A stretch of 64,000 nucleotides of DNA from DATFQE01 sp963733845. GTDB taxonomy: Bacteria; Actinomycetota; Thermoleophilia; Gaiellales; Gaiellaceae. The stretch spans positions 62,001 through 126,000 of the forward strand of contig CAVTEM010000004.1 in the NCBI GenBank assembly GCA_963733845.1. The letters run 5' to 3'. The notes below the pieces were generated by a model. The model did not search any database and was not told the DNA's origin. It saw nothing but the letters and a program-made list of their open reading frames with translations. Shown here piece after piece: positions 35,462 to 42,901 of the stretch (position 1 is its first letter; every line of letters starts with the position of its first letter). The position numbers and the translations under genes were made by a program.

Positions 35462-36444
35462 TCCTTCACGGCCTCCACTGCACCCTCATAGCCGGGAGCC
35501 TCGGCGAGGCCCGGTACCGCCACGACCTCGTCGCCCCGCACGACGAGAGGCCAGGCCTCGCGCTCGGAGCGGGGAACCTTCGCGTCCACGAACACGTCCT
35601 GGATCTTCCTCCTACGCCCCGCGAGGCGGTCGCCGGCTCGCCATCCCCGTACCTTAAGGCCTGTCTCCTGCGTCCGGATCGTCCAGGGCCCCCAGCGCAC
35701 CTCGCCCTCCAGAGGCACGGGCGCGTCCTCGAGCCAGACGCTCCCGTACTCGCGGACGGCGACCCTGCCGCCGCCCAGGTCGAGCCGCTTCGTGCCGACG
35801 GCCGAGTCGAGCAGCTCCGCGAGCTGGGGCGAGATCGTGCGCCGCTCCAGCAAGCGCAGCAGGTTCGCATCGGCCCGCGGGTCGAGCTCGCGCAGGCGCG
35901 GGAGCAGCTCGCGGCGGATGAACCCGCGCTTGGTGCCGGCGTTCGAGCTGTCCTGCCGGAACGGGATGCCCACCGCGGCACAGTACGCCTCGGTCTCCGC
36001 GCGCCACACGTCGAGCAGCGGCCGCACGACGCCGTCCTCGCGGCAGCGCCTGATCCCGCCGGGGACGCCGCTCGTCACGACGCGGTAGAGGACGGTCTCG
36101 ACCTGGTCGGACGCCGTATGGCCGGTCGCGCGCAGGCGATCGGTCGCGAACGAGTAACGAATGTCCCTCAGCTCCTCCTCGGACGAGCCGCCGCGGCCGT
36201 CCACGACCTCGGCGCCGAGCTGCTCGCGGCAGAACCGGGCGTCCTCGTCCGACTCCGACCCTCGCAGCCCGTGGTCGACGTGGAGCGCGCTCACGCCGTA
36301 CCCGAGCTCCGACAGCGCGTGCCAGAGGCACGTCGAGTCCGCCCCGCCGGAGACGAAGCAGACGACGTCGCCGCCCGGCGGGATCAGCTCGTGCTCGCGG
36401 ATCCCTCGTTCGACCTTGGCCCGGAAGTCCTTCGCGTCCACCAC
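35458..36444 (-). CDS. tilS: tRNA(Ile)-lysidine synthase
   Basis: A 328-residue N-type ATP pyrophosphatase that converts C34 of tRNA-Ile(CAU) to lysidine, enabling AUA decoding. The PP-loop 'VCFVSGGADSTCLWHAL' (SGGxDS), 'LHVDHGLRGSESDEDARFC', 'ATGHTASDQVETVLYRV' and 'RPLLDVWRAETEAYC' are intact, with the substrate-binding 'FRQDSSNAGTKRGFIRREL'. The C-terminal TilS domain appears as 'LKVRGWRAGDRLAGRRRKIQ'. Normal length. GTG start at 36444, just after the small membrane protein gene. Confidence 0.95.
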   Translation of the reverse strand: MVDAKDFRAKVERGIREHELIPPGGDVVCFVSGGADSTCLWHALSELGYGVSALHVDHGLRGSESDEDARFCREQLGAEVVDGRGGSSEEELRDIRYSFATDRLRATGHTASDQVETVLYRVVTSGVPGGIRRCREDGVVRPLLDVWRAETEAYCAAVGIPFRQDSSNAGTKRGFIRRELLPRLRELDPRADANLLRLLERRTISPQLAELLDSAVGTKRLDLGGGRVAVREYGSVWLEDAPVPLEGEVRWGPWTIRTQETGLKVRGWRAGDRLAGRRRKIQDVFVDAKVPRSEREAWPLVVRGDEVVAVPGLAEAPGYEGAVEAVKE

Positions 36445-36453
36445 GGCATTGTC

Positions 36454-36615
36454 TCAGCGGTCGAAAGGCCCGGGCATGAACCCGGGGAGCCGCCCCGGGT
36501 CGGGTGGCGGAGGCGGCGGCCTCCCGGGCCGCCCCGCGAGCCGGCTCGCGACCTCCAGAACAGCCCAGCGCCCGATCCAGGCGAGCAGGGCGAGCCCCAG
36601 CAGCCGCCGGATCAC
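36454..36615 (-). CDS. small single-pass membrane protein with proline-rich tail
   Basis: A 53-residue protein: one helix ('LLGLALLAWIGRWAVLEVA'), a short basic segment and a Pro-rich tail ('GRPPPPPPDPGRLPGFMPG'). The GTG at 36615 overlaps the corrected stop of the phosphatase gene as GTGA, the overlap style used throughout the window, and nine bases separate it from tilS. This spacing supports it as a real member of the operon, although its function is unknown. A longer start at 36636 would add seven residues. Confidence 0.55.
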   Translation of the reverse strand: MIRRLLGLALLAWIGRWAVLEVASRLAGRPGRPPPPPPDPGRLPGFMPGPFDR

Positions 36616-37191
36616 CACGTCGGCGCCGCCGTCCACGCCTCGAGCCGCTCGACTGCCGCCTCCAGCCGGTCACGGTCGAGGCGGTACGGGCGCCACGTAG
36701 TCGAGCAGGTCGATCCGCGGTGTCGCGCCGCCGAGCACGTACGCCATCGGCAGCGCGTGGCCGACCACGAGGATCGCGTCCTCCGGCCGCTCGAGCACCC
36801 GTCGGTAGCCGCGCGCGAGCCGGACCGCGACCGCCAGCCGGCTCTCGCCGCCGCCGGGCGGCTCGTCGGAGGAGCCGTGGGCCCAGGCCCACTCGCGAAA
36901 CGCATCCAGCGGCCCGCCCTCGAAGCTCCCCGCGCGCGGGTCGTTCAGCTCGGGCACGACGTCGATCGGCACGTCCCTCGCGGCGAGCGCGAGCTCGGCG
37001 GTCCGCCGCGTTCGCTCGAACTCGGTCACGAGGCAGACGTCGACGGACTCGCCGGCGAGCGCGCGCCCGAGCTCGCGCGCCTGCTCCTCGCCGCGTGCCG
37101 TCAGCGGGCAGGGCGCGGCCGGATCGCTCGACACCGCCGCGCGGGCGGAGAACTCGCTCTCGGCGTGGCGGACGAGGATCGCGGTCCTCAA
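36612..37191 (-). CDS. histidine phosphatase (phosphoglycerate mutase-like), frame disrupted near the end
   Basis: A His-phosphatase superfamily protein of about 192 residues. 'TAILVRHAESEFSARA' carries the RHG-like catalytic motif (RHA), 'TEFERTRRTAELAL' the second Arg, 'ELNDPRAGSFEGGPL' the acidic loop and 'AILVVGHALPMAYVLGG' the second catalytic His. A single extra base near 36687 shifts the last 25 residues; corrected, the end is 'LDRDRLEAAVERLEAWTAAP' with the stop at 36612. The TTG start (37191) overlaps the GNAT stop as TTGA. Could act on a sugar phosphate or a small metabolite. Confidence 0.82.
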
Positions 37192-37970
37192 AACAGCAGC
37201 GACCGGTAGAAGCCGGTCCGCGTCATCCCGATCGCCTCGTAGACCCTGATCGCGGCCGCGTTCTCGGAGCGGACGAACAGGCAGATCTGCGGCACGCGCT
37301 GGAGCAGCAGCCGCACGAGGTCGCGCATCCCGCGTTGGGCGTTGCCGTGACCGCGCACGTCCGGGTCGACCCAGACCTGCTGGATCTGGATCGCACTGGG
37401 CGTCCACGCGGAGGCTTCGGCCTTGAAGAGGATCGCGCCGTCCTCCTCCCACAGCCACGAGCGCCCCTCCTCGATCTGCGCCCGCGTCCGCCAGCGGAAG
37501 CCCTCGGGATCGCGCCTGAGCGGGTTGACCCCGATCTCCTCCAAGTGCGTGCGCGCGCACGCGGGCACGAGCAGCTCGAGGTCGTCGAGCGTCGCCGGGC
37601 GCAGCCCCGTGTCGCCGGTCTCCGGAGGCTCCTCGATCACGTAGACCGGCTGGCCGGGACGGTCGGCGCGGGGGCGGGCCATGCGGTGTCGGGCGACGTC
37701 CCAGAGCTCGCCCACGGCGCGCTCCTCGCCGATGACCATGCGCGGCCGCCCGCGGGCCGCCGCCCGGGCGAAGACCGAGCAGCCGACGCCCGACGGGACG
37801 ACGTTTGCGCCCACGTGGCAGAGCGCGGTCAGCCTGCCGTCTCGCTCGACTGCCTCGAAGCGGCCGAGCCCGCGCCGGGCGACGTCCTCCAGGAAGACGC
37901 GCTCCACCGGCTCCTCGGCGCAGAACGCCAGCACGAGAGCGAGCGGGGGGTCCGAGACGGTGGCGGCCAT
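37188..37970 (-). CDS. GNAT acetyltransferase with N-terminal DUF4081-type domain
   Basis: A 260-residue two-domain protein. The N-terminal half ('PVERVFLEDVARRGLGRFEAV', 'MVIGEERAVGELWDV') resembles the DUF4081 domain that precedes GNAT in actinobacterial acetyltransferases. The C-terminal GNAT has 'IQIQQVWVDPDVRGHGNAQRG' (acetyl-CoA pyrophosphate loop R/Q-x-x-G-x-G/A) and 'LFVRSENAAAIRVYEAIGMTR'. Acceptor unknown. ATG 37970 chosen; a TTG nine bases earlier is possible. It heads the minus-strand run GNAT-phosphatase-small-tilS-hpt-ftsH. Confidence 0.87.
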   Translation of the reverse strand: MAATVSDPPLALVLAFCAEEPVERVFLEDVARRGLGRFEAVERDGRLTALCHVGANVVPSGVGCSVFARAAARGRPRMVIGEERAVGELWDVARHRMARPRADRPGQPVYVIEEPPETGDTGLRPATLDDLELLVPACARTHLEEIGVNPLRRDPEGFRWRTRAQIEEGRSWLWEEDGAILFKAEASAWTPSAIQIQQVWVDPDVRGHGNAQRGMRDLVRLLLQRVPQICLFVRSENAAAIRVYEAIGMTRTGFYRSLLF

Positions 37971-38041
37971 CGGCCGCAACTGTAAGAGCTGCGAACGTGA
38001 TGGGACTCAACGCCTCATCGCGCCGGGAGCTCTAGGGCCGC

Positions 38042-38602
38042 TCAGGCCTGGGCCCTGTGGCGATACCGCGTCGTCTTGACCCGGTTGCCGCAGACCGACA
38101 TCGCGCACCAGCGGCTGTTGCGATTCTTGGAGCGGTCGTAGAAGACCCAGCGGCAGATGTGCCGCGGGCAGGCCTTCAGCCGCGGCCAGGTCCCGTCGGC
38201 CATCGCCGTGTGCACGACGCCGACGATCCGGCCGAGGGCGCCGTCCACCCCGCCCGCGTCCGGCAGGAGAGCGGTTCGGCCCCCGTCGTCGAAGCGGACG
38301 GCGAGCCGGCCCCGCCTGGTCGCCTCCTCCAGCGTCTCGAGCGTGGCGCGCTCGACGGGAATCCCGTTGTTGCCGAGGAGCAGCGCGCGGAGGGCCTCGC
38401 GGACGCGAAGCGCGCGCTCGAGCTCGGGCGGTCCGAGAGCCTCGCCCCGGTCGAGGACGCCGAGCCCGGTCAGCGCCGCCTCGAGCGCGGTCGGGTCGGT
38501 CAGCGTCTCCACGCCGTTCTCGAAGTCGACCGTGTTGACGAAGGCCTGCACCAGCCGGAGCGGCTCGGGGGCGGGCGCTCGGCCGCCTGGGTCGGTGAGC
38601 AC
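38042..38602 (-). CDS. CGNR zinc-finger transcriptional regulator (ABATE family)
   Basis: A 186-residue protein with an N-terminal ABATE domain ('RLVQAFVNTVDFENGVETL', 'LRALLLGNNG') and a C-terminal CGNR zinc finger ('ACPRHICRWVFYDRSKNRN', 'RWCAMSVCGNRVKTTRYR'), giving four Cys ligands. The family is thought to bind DNA and respond to small ligands. It starts at GTG 38602 and is divergent from the membrane protein gene at 38651; a strong inverted repeat fills the 48-base gap, which is the obvious candidate operator. Confidence 0.88.
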   Translation of the reverse strand: MLTDPGGRAPAPEPLRLVQAFVNTVDFENGVETLTDPTALEAALTGLGVLDRGEALGPPELERALRVREALRALLLGNNGIPVERATLETLEEATRRGRLAVRFDDGGRTALLPDAGGVDGALGRIVGVVHTAMADGTWPRLKACPRHICRWVFYDRSKNRNSRWCAMSVCGNRVKTTRYRHRAQA

Positions 38603-38612
38603 GAGAACAGTC

Positions 38613-38642
38613 TAGACACCAGCGAAGTACTTACGCTAGTGT
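38613..38642 (+). promoter_or_regulatory. promoter with overlapping inverted repeat between CGNR gene and membrane protein gene
   Basis: TAGACA (38613-38618) and TAGTGT (38637-38642) are spaced 18 bases apart, a plausible sigma-70 promoter reading toward the ATG at 38651, which has no Shine-Dalgarno and would be nearly leaderless. Arms ACACCAGCG (38616-38624) and CGCTAGTGT (38634-38642) form a 9-bp inverted repeat with one mismatch covering the whole promoter, around an AAGTACTT palindrome; another palindrome GTCTAGAC is at 38610-38617. Confidence 0.6.
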
Positions 38643-38650
38643 TTCGTGCG

Positions 38651-39475
38651 ATGTCGCTCCTGCCGTCGTCCGCGAGAACGCGTCGCCGCCTGGGCGCCCT
38701 CGGCGTGGTCGCCGCGGTGGCCGGCGCCGTCTGGGTGTTCTCGATGCTCGAGCCGGCGCCGAAGCGCGTGACCGCCGAGCCGCTGGAGCCCGGGGCCCCA
38801 CAGGTGCTGAACGACCACCAGGTGCCGCTGCGTCGGGCCGACCGCGCGAGGATCAACGCGGTCCTCGACGCCTTCGTGCCGGCGGCGGTCGAGCGCAAGG
38901 ATCCGCTCGCCGCGTACCGGCTCGCCACCCCGCAGCTGCGCAAGTCCGCCACGCGCGCCGAGTGGCGCAAGGGCAACATCCCGGTCTACCCGTATCCGGC
39001 GAGCGAGCGGCGCGACTGGACGCTCAACTTCTCCTTCCCGCGGCACGTCAGCCTCGACCTGTTCGTACAGCCGCGCCGGGGAGCGGACGTCGGCCCGATC
39101 GCGTTCACCGTCGAGGTCAGGCGCTTCGGGAAGCGGCGCTGGCTCGTCGACTCGTTCTTCCCGACGGCCATGTTCCCGAAGCCGACGAAGGACAGCGGCG
39201 GCGGCCAGCCGCTGGCGCAGCCGGACCTCTCGCCTGCAAACGTCCAGGGCACGAGCCAGACGGGTAAGGCGCGCGTCAGCCCGGCCTTCTTCCTGATCCC
39301 GGTCGTCCTGATGGGCGTGGTCTTCCTGATCCCGGTGTGGATGTTCGTCCGCGGCAAGCTCCGAGAGGCGCGCGCCGAGCGGATCTACGCGCGGACTCCG
39401 CGCCGCACGATGCCACCGCTGCCCAGGCCGAGCCGGCAGCAGAGCGACGAGCGCGAGCCCGCGCTGCTCCCTTAG
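38651..39475 (+). CDS. conserved-looking membrane protein with extracytoplasmic middle domain
   Basis: A 274-residue protein with an N-terminal helix ('LGALGVVAAVAGAVWVFSM'), an extracytoplasmic region of about 180 residues and a C-terminal helix ('PAFFLIPVVLMGVVFLIPVW') followed by a basic cytoplasmic tail. The middle domain ('INAVLDAFVPAAVERKDPLAAY', here key segment DAFVPAAVERKDPLAAY, and 'FTVEVRRFGKRRWLVDSFF') looks like an NTF2/SnoaL or lumazine-type alpha+beta fold ending in the 'W-x-VDSFFP' pattern. I do not recognise a named family. Possibly envelope-related. Next gene is deoD, 11 bases away. Confidence 0.7.
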   Translation: MSLLPSSARTRRRLGALGVVAAVAGAVWVFSMLEPAPKRVTAEPLEPGAPQVLNDHQVPLRRADRARINAVLDAFVPAAVERKDPLAAYRLATPQLRKSATRAEWRKGNIPVYPYPASERRDWTLNFSFPRHVSLDLFVQPRRGADVGPIAFTVEVRRFGKRRWLVDSFFPTAMFPKPTKDSGGGQPLAQPDLSPANVQGTSQTGKARVSPAFFLIPVVLMGVVFLIPVWMFVRGKLREARAERIYARTPRRTMPPLPRPSRQQSDEREPALLP

Positions 39476-39486
39476 AGTCCCGCCTC

Positions 39487-40194
39487 GTGCCGATCCACCT
39501 CCGCGCCGAGCCCGGCGACTACGCCGATGCCTGCCTGCTCCCGGGCGACCCGCTGCGCGCGAAGTACATCGCCGAGACGTACTTCGACGACCCGGTCCAG
39601 GTGAACGGCGAGCGGGGACTGCTCGGCTACACCGGCGAGTTCGAAGGCAAGCGAGTCTCCGTCCAGGGCACCGGCATGGGCTGTCCGGGAGCCACGATCG
39701 TGTTCGAGGAGCTCGTCCAGCTCGGCGTCAAGAAGCTCGTCCGGGTCGGCACCTGCGGCGGCCTGCAGCCTCACCACGCACTCGGCGACCTGATCGTGGC
39801 GCTGAGCGCGGTGCCCGCCGACTCCACGGCGATGCACCTGGTCGCGAACGAGCCGCATTGCCCGACGGCGAGCTGGTCGATCATCCACGGTGCCGTCCAC
39901 GTGGCCAAGGAGATGAAGCAGCCGATGCACGTCGGCCCGATCGTCTCCAGCGACCTCTTCTACAACCCCGACGGCGGACAGTACGGGCGCTGGTCCGACC
40001 GGGGCGTGCTCGCGGTCGAGATGGAGGCCGCCGCGCTCTTCACGGTCGGCGCCCTGCGCAAGGTCGAGAGCGGCTGCCTGCTCACAGTCAGCGACATCGT
40101 CGTCGAGGGCGAGTTCAAGCGGATCTCCGACGACGAGCTGCGGGCGGCGGTCGACCGGATGACGCGGGTCGCGCTCCGCACGGTGACGGATTAG
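39487..40194 (+). CDS. deoD: purine-nucleoside phosphorylase (DeoD type)
   Basis: A 235-residue NP-I family phosphorylase that splits purine (deoxy)ribonucleosides with phosphate. 'DYADACLLPGDPLRAKYIAET' (phosphate-binding GD-x-x-R), 'VQGTGMGCPGATIVFEEL', 'LVRVGTCGGLQ' and 'LAVEMEAAALFTVGA' (ribose-binding E-M-E) match the hexameric DeoD type. The catalytic Asp region is 'LLTVSDIVVEGE'. GTG 39487 start; longer frames overlap the upstream gene. Confidence 0.93.
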   Translation: MPIHLRAEPGDYADACLLPGDPLRAKYIAETYFDDPVQVNGERGLLGYTGEFEGKRVSVQGTGMGCPGATIVFEELVQLGVKKLVRVGTCGGLQPHHALGDLIVALSAVPADSTAMHLVANEPHCPTASWSIIHGAVHVAKEMKQPMHVGPIVSSDLFYNPDGGQYGRWSDRGVLAVEMEAAALFTVGALRKVESGCLLTVSDIVVEGEFKRISDDELRAAVDRMTRVALRTVTD

Positions 40195-41107
40195 CTCCAA
40201 GGTCGTCTTCCTCGTCAACCCGGCCTCCGACAACGGAGCCACCGGGCGGCGCTGGCCGCAGCTCGCCCATCGCGCAGCGGAGCGAGGTCTCGAGGGCGCG
40301 ACGCTGTTCTCCGAGCGCCCCGGGCACCTCGGCGAGCTGGCCGCCCAGGCCGCATCCGACGGGGCGGGGCTAATCGTCGCGGTCGGCGGCGACGGGACGC
40401 TGAACGAGGTCGCGAACGGCCTGCTCGGCCTGCCCGGGGACCGGCCCGAGCTCGCCGTGATCCCGCTCGGCACGGGAATGGACTTCGCCCGCAGCAACGG
40501 GATTCCGCGCAAGCTCGACGCCGCGATCGACACCGCGCACACCGGCAAGACCGTCGAGATCGACGCGGGTCGTGTCTCCTACCGCGCCTGGGACGGATCG
40601 GACGGCGACGCCTACTTCGCCAACATCGCGAGCGCCGGCATGAGCGGCGCGGTCGCGCGCCAGGCGAACCTGACGACGAAGGCGCTCGGCGGGCGGGTCA
40701 GCTTCTTCGCCGCCCTCGTGCGCGTCTTCGCCACGTGGCGCAACACCGAGCTCGCGGTCGAAGCCGGCGGCGAGCGGCGCAGCGGCAAGATGACGAACCT
40801 GATCGTGGCCAACGGCCGCTACCAGGGCGGCGGAATGCTGATCGCGCCCGAGGCGTCGCCCGACGACGGCCTCTTCGACGTCCTCCTGATCGGCGACATC
40901 ACGAAGCGGGACTTCGTCCTCAACGTGGGCAAGATCTACCGCGGCACGCACCTCTCGCACCCGAAGATCGACCTCTTGCGCAGCGCCACGGTGTCCGTCG
41001 ACGGAGAGGTCGCAGTGCCGATCGAGCTCGACGGCGAGCAGCCCGGGACGACGCCTGCGCGCTTCGAGGTCGTGCCGCGGGCGCTGCGGCTTCGCGTGCC
41101 GGGCTAG
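40190..41107 (+). CDS. diacylglycerol/sphingosine kinase family lipid kinase
   Basis: A lipid kinase of about 305 residues: 'KVVFLVNPASDNGATGRRW', the nucleotide loop 'LIVAVGGDGTLNEVANGLLG' (GGDGT), 'LAVIPLGTGMDFARSNGIP' (GTGNDFAR-type), 'YFANIASAGMSGAVAR', and 'DGLFDVLLIGD'. It probably phosphorylates diacylglycerol or a related lipid. The frame is open only from 40187 and has no ATG, GTG or TTG before the first conserved strand; ATT 40190, overlapping the deoD stop, is the only initiator-like codon, so either ATT is used or a base is missing. Convergent 4-base overlap with the next gene. Confidence 0.86.
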   Translation: MSSKVVFLVNPASDNGATGRRWPQLAHRAAERGLEGATLFSERPGHLGELAAQAASDGAGLIVAVGGDGTLNEVANGLLGLPGDRPELAVIPLGTGMDFARSNGIPRKLDAAIDTAHTGKTVEIDAGRVSYRAWDGSDGDAYFANIASAGMSGAVARQANLTTKALGGRVSFFAALVRVFATWRNTELAVEAGGERRSGKMTNLIVANGRYQGGGMLIAPEASPDDGLFDVLLIGDITKRDFVLNVGKIYRGTHLSHPKIDLLRSATVSVDGEVAVPIELDGEQPGTTPARFEVVPRALRLRVPG

Positions 41108-41412
41108 GCGCTCTTCTTCGGCGCGGCCGGCTGCGTGCCCGACTTCGACGACGAGGAGGAGGTCTTCGTCGACGTCGTCTTCTTCGCGGTGGAGCGAGCG
41201 CGGGTCGCCGGGCGGCCGCCCTCGAGCGCCTTGACGCGCTTCTCCAGATCGGCGAGCCGTTTCTCCATCTGCTCGAGCCCGCGGACCCGCTTCTGCATGT
41301 CGTCCAGCCGGTCTCCGAGCCCCTGCACCGACTCGATCAGCCCTTCGCGCCCGGGAAGCTCGGTGATCCGGCCGAGCACGTTCCCGAAGAGATCCTGCTT
41401 TCGCTGCGCCAT
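41104..41412 (-). CDS. small coiled-coil protein with Lys/Ser/Thr-rich tail
   Basis: A 102-residue protein. Residues 1-65 are amphipathic with heptads ('DRLDDMQKRVRGLEQMEKRL', 'DLEKRVKALEGG'), predicted to form a coiled coil. The tail is rich in Ala, Lys, Ser and Thr ('STAKKTTSTKTSSSSSKSG', ending APKKSA), like phasin-related or histone-H1-like tails in actinobacteria. I do not recognise a specific family. ATG 41412 has AAGGCGGGG upstream; GTG 41418 is an alternative. Divergent from the small CxxC gene. Confidence 0.65.
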   Translation of the reverse strand: MAQRKQDLFGNVLGRITELPGREGLIESVQGLGDRLDDMQKRVRGLEQMEKRLADLEKRVKALEGGRPATRARSTAKKTTSTKTSSSSSKSGTQPAAPKKSA

Positions 41413-41558
41413 CTTCACCCCGCCTTTCGCCAGTTTCGGAGGACCTTACCCGCCTTGCCCCTAACCATTCCCGCGAAAGGACGTCCGAATTTTCACAGGA
41501 TCCTTACCGTCTCGTCACGGGAAACGAGGCCCGGTGGCCGATGGTACGGGTAGCCTCG

Positions 41559-41729
41559 ATGTCGATGCAGACAACCTCCAAGCCCCCTGCAGCGCGGCAC
41601 CGCCACAAGGCGGTCACGCTGCACGTGCTCGCCCAGCGGCGCGGGATCCCCTACGAGCTCGAGCAGAAGGTGTGCTCGGCTTGCAGCCGGGTCCTCGACG
41701 AGCGCCCGCTGAAGCGGGCGGCTGCTTAG
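41559..41729 (+). CDS. small CxxC protein
   Basis: A 56-residue protein: a basic N-terminus ('SKPPAARHRHKAVTLHVLAQ') and 'LEQKVCSACSRVLDERPLKRA' with a CSAC pair that could bind metal or act in redox. The start could also be 41541 or 41565. It converges with the sirtuin gene, overlapping its stop by four bases (TTAG). Short arrangement and the Cys pair suggest a real gene rather than a shadow, but the role is unknown. Confidence 0.6.
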   Translation: MSMQTTSKPPAARHRHKAVTLHVLAQRRGIPYELEQKVCSACSRVLDERPLKRAAA

Positions 41730-42467
41730 GCAGCCAGGACTGCCGCTACCTGCGGCAGGATCTCGCCGGCGCTGCCGTCGAGCTTCAGCGTTGCCTTGGA
41801 GTCCATCGCCGTCGGCCCCCGATTGACGATCGCGAGCGCGCCTCCCGCCCGCAGCGTGTCGCAGCGGGAGCCCGGCGACCGGGTAGACCTCGAGCGCCGA
41901 GCCCACGACCAGCATCAGCCCGGCCGACGCCGACAGCTCCGTAGCTCGCTCCATGGCCGCCTCGGGCAACAGCTCGCCGAAGAAGACGACGTCCGGCTTC
42001 AAGATCGAGTCGCAGTCGGCGCACGCCGGTGCGGGCGAGCCGTCCAGGAGCTCCAGGACCTCGGCGAGCGGGTAGGAGCGCGCGCAGCCCGGGCAGGTGG
42101 CGGTGCGGATCGAGCCGTGCACCTCCACGACCTCTCGGCTCCCCGCCCGCTCGTGCAGGAGGTCGATGTTCTGGGTCACGACCGCACGCACGTGCCCGAG
42201 CCGCTCGAGCTCCGCGAGGGCCGTGTGCGCCGGGTTCGGTTCGGCCGTGGTCAGCATCGAGAAGCGGGGCGCGTAGAACTCCCAGACGCGCGTCGGGTTC
42301 TCACGGAAGGAGTCGATCGAGCCGTAGTCCAGGGGGTCGAACTGCGCCCACAGGCCGCCCGCCGAGCGGAAGTCCGGGATCCCGCTCTCGGTCGAGATCC
42401 CCGCGCCCGTCAACACCACGGCGGGGCCGCGTTCGCGGAACAGCTCTGCCAGCCGCTCGACGCTCAC
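41726..42467 (-). CDS. NAD-dependent protein deacylase, sirtuin family, frame disrupted
   Basis: A sirtuin of about 247 residues. 'AVVLTGAGISTESGIPDFRS' (NAD binding), 'AVVTQNIDLLHERAG', the catalytic His in 'VVEVHGSIRTATCPGCARSY', zinc cysteines CPGC and 'ACADCDSILKPDVVFFGE', and 'LMLVVGSALEVYPVAGLP' are in one frame. An extra base near 41861-41864 shifts the last 45 residues; removing it gives 'GGALAIVNRGPTAMDSKATL' and a stop at 41726. Bacterial relatives deacylate acetyl-CoA synthetase and other lysines. GTG start at 42467, divergent from the thioesterase 23 bases away. Confidence 0.9.
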
Positions 42468-42490
42468 GTGGGCGATCGTAGACTCGCCGC

Positions 42491-42901
42491 GTGGACGGTT
42501 TCCGATTCACGACGGAGGTGACGGTGCGGTTCTCCGAGACCGATGCACAGGCCGTCGCCCACCACGCGGCGTATCTCGTTTGGTTCGAGATCGCCCGGAT
42601 CGACTACCTCGCGCGTTTCCAGGGCGGCTATCCCGCGCTGCTGGAGGCGGGCGTCGACGCGACGACCGTCGAGGCCAACGTCCGCTACCGCGTCCCTGCG
42701 CGCTTCCCGGACCGGCTCGAGATCGGCGCACGCTGCCTCGACGTCCGCGGAGCCCGCTTCCGCTTCGAGTACGCAGTGCAGCGCGACGACGTCCTGGTCG
42801 CCGACGGCTGGACGAGCCACGCCTGCGTCGACTCGACGACGCTCCGGCCGACGCGCGTGCCCGCCTTCCTCGTCGAGGCGATCGCCGTGGCGGAGGCCTA
42901 G
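42491..42901 (+). CDS. acyl-CoA thioesterase (4HBT hotdog family)
   Basis: A 136-residue hotdog-fold protein. 'TEVTVRFSETDAQAVAHHAAY' resembles the 4-hydroxybenzoyl-CoA thioesterase motif (R-x-x-E/D-TD-A-x-G-x-x), with the Asp of SETDAQ as likely catalytic residue, followed by 'FEIARIDYL' and 'RYRVPARFPDRLEIGARCLD'. It probably hydrolyses acyl- or aryl-CoA thioesters. GTG start at 42491; the stop overlaps the convergent VanW gene by four bases. Confidence 0.87.
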   Translation: MDGFRFTTEVTVRFSETDAQAVAHHAAYLVWFEIARIDYLARFQGGYPALLEAGVDATTVEANVRYRVPARFPDRLEIGARCLDVRGARFRFEYAVQRDDVLVADGWTSHACVDSTTLRPTRVPAFLVEAIAVAEA

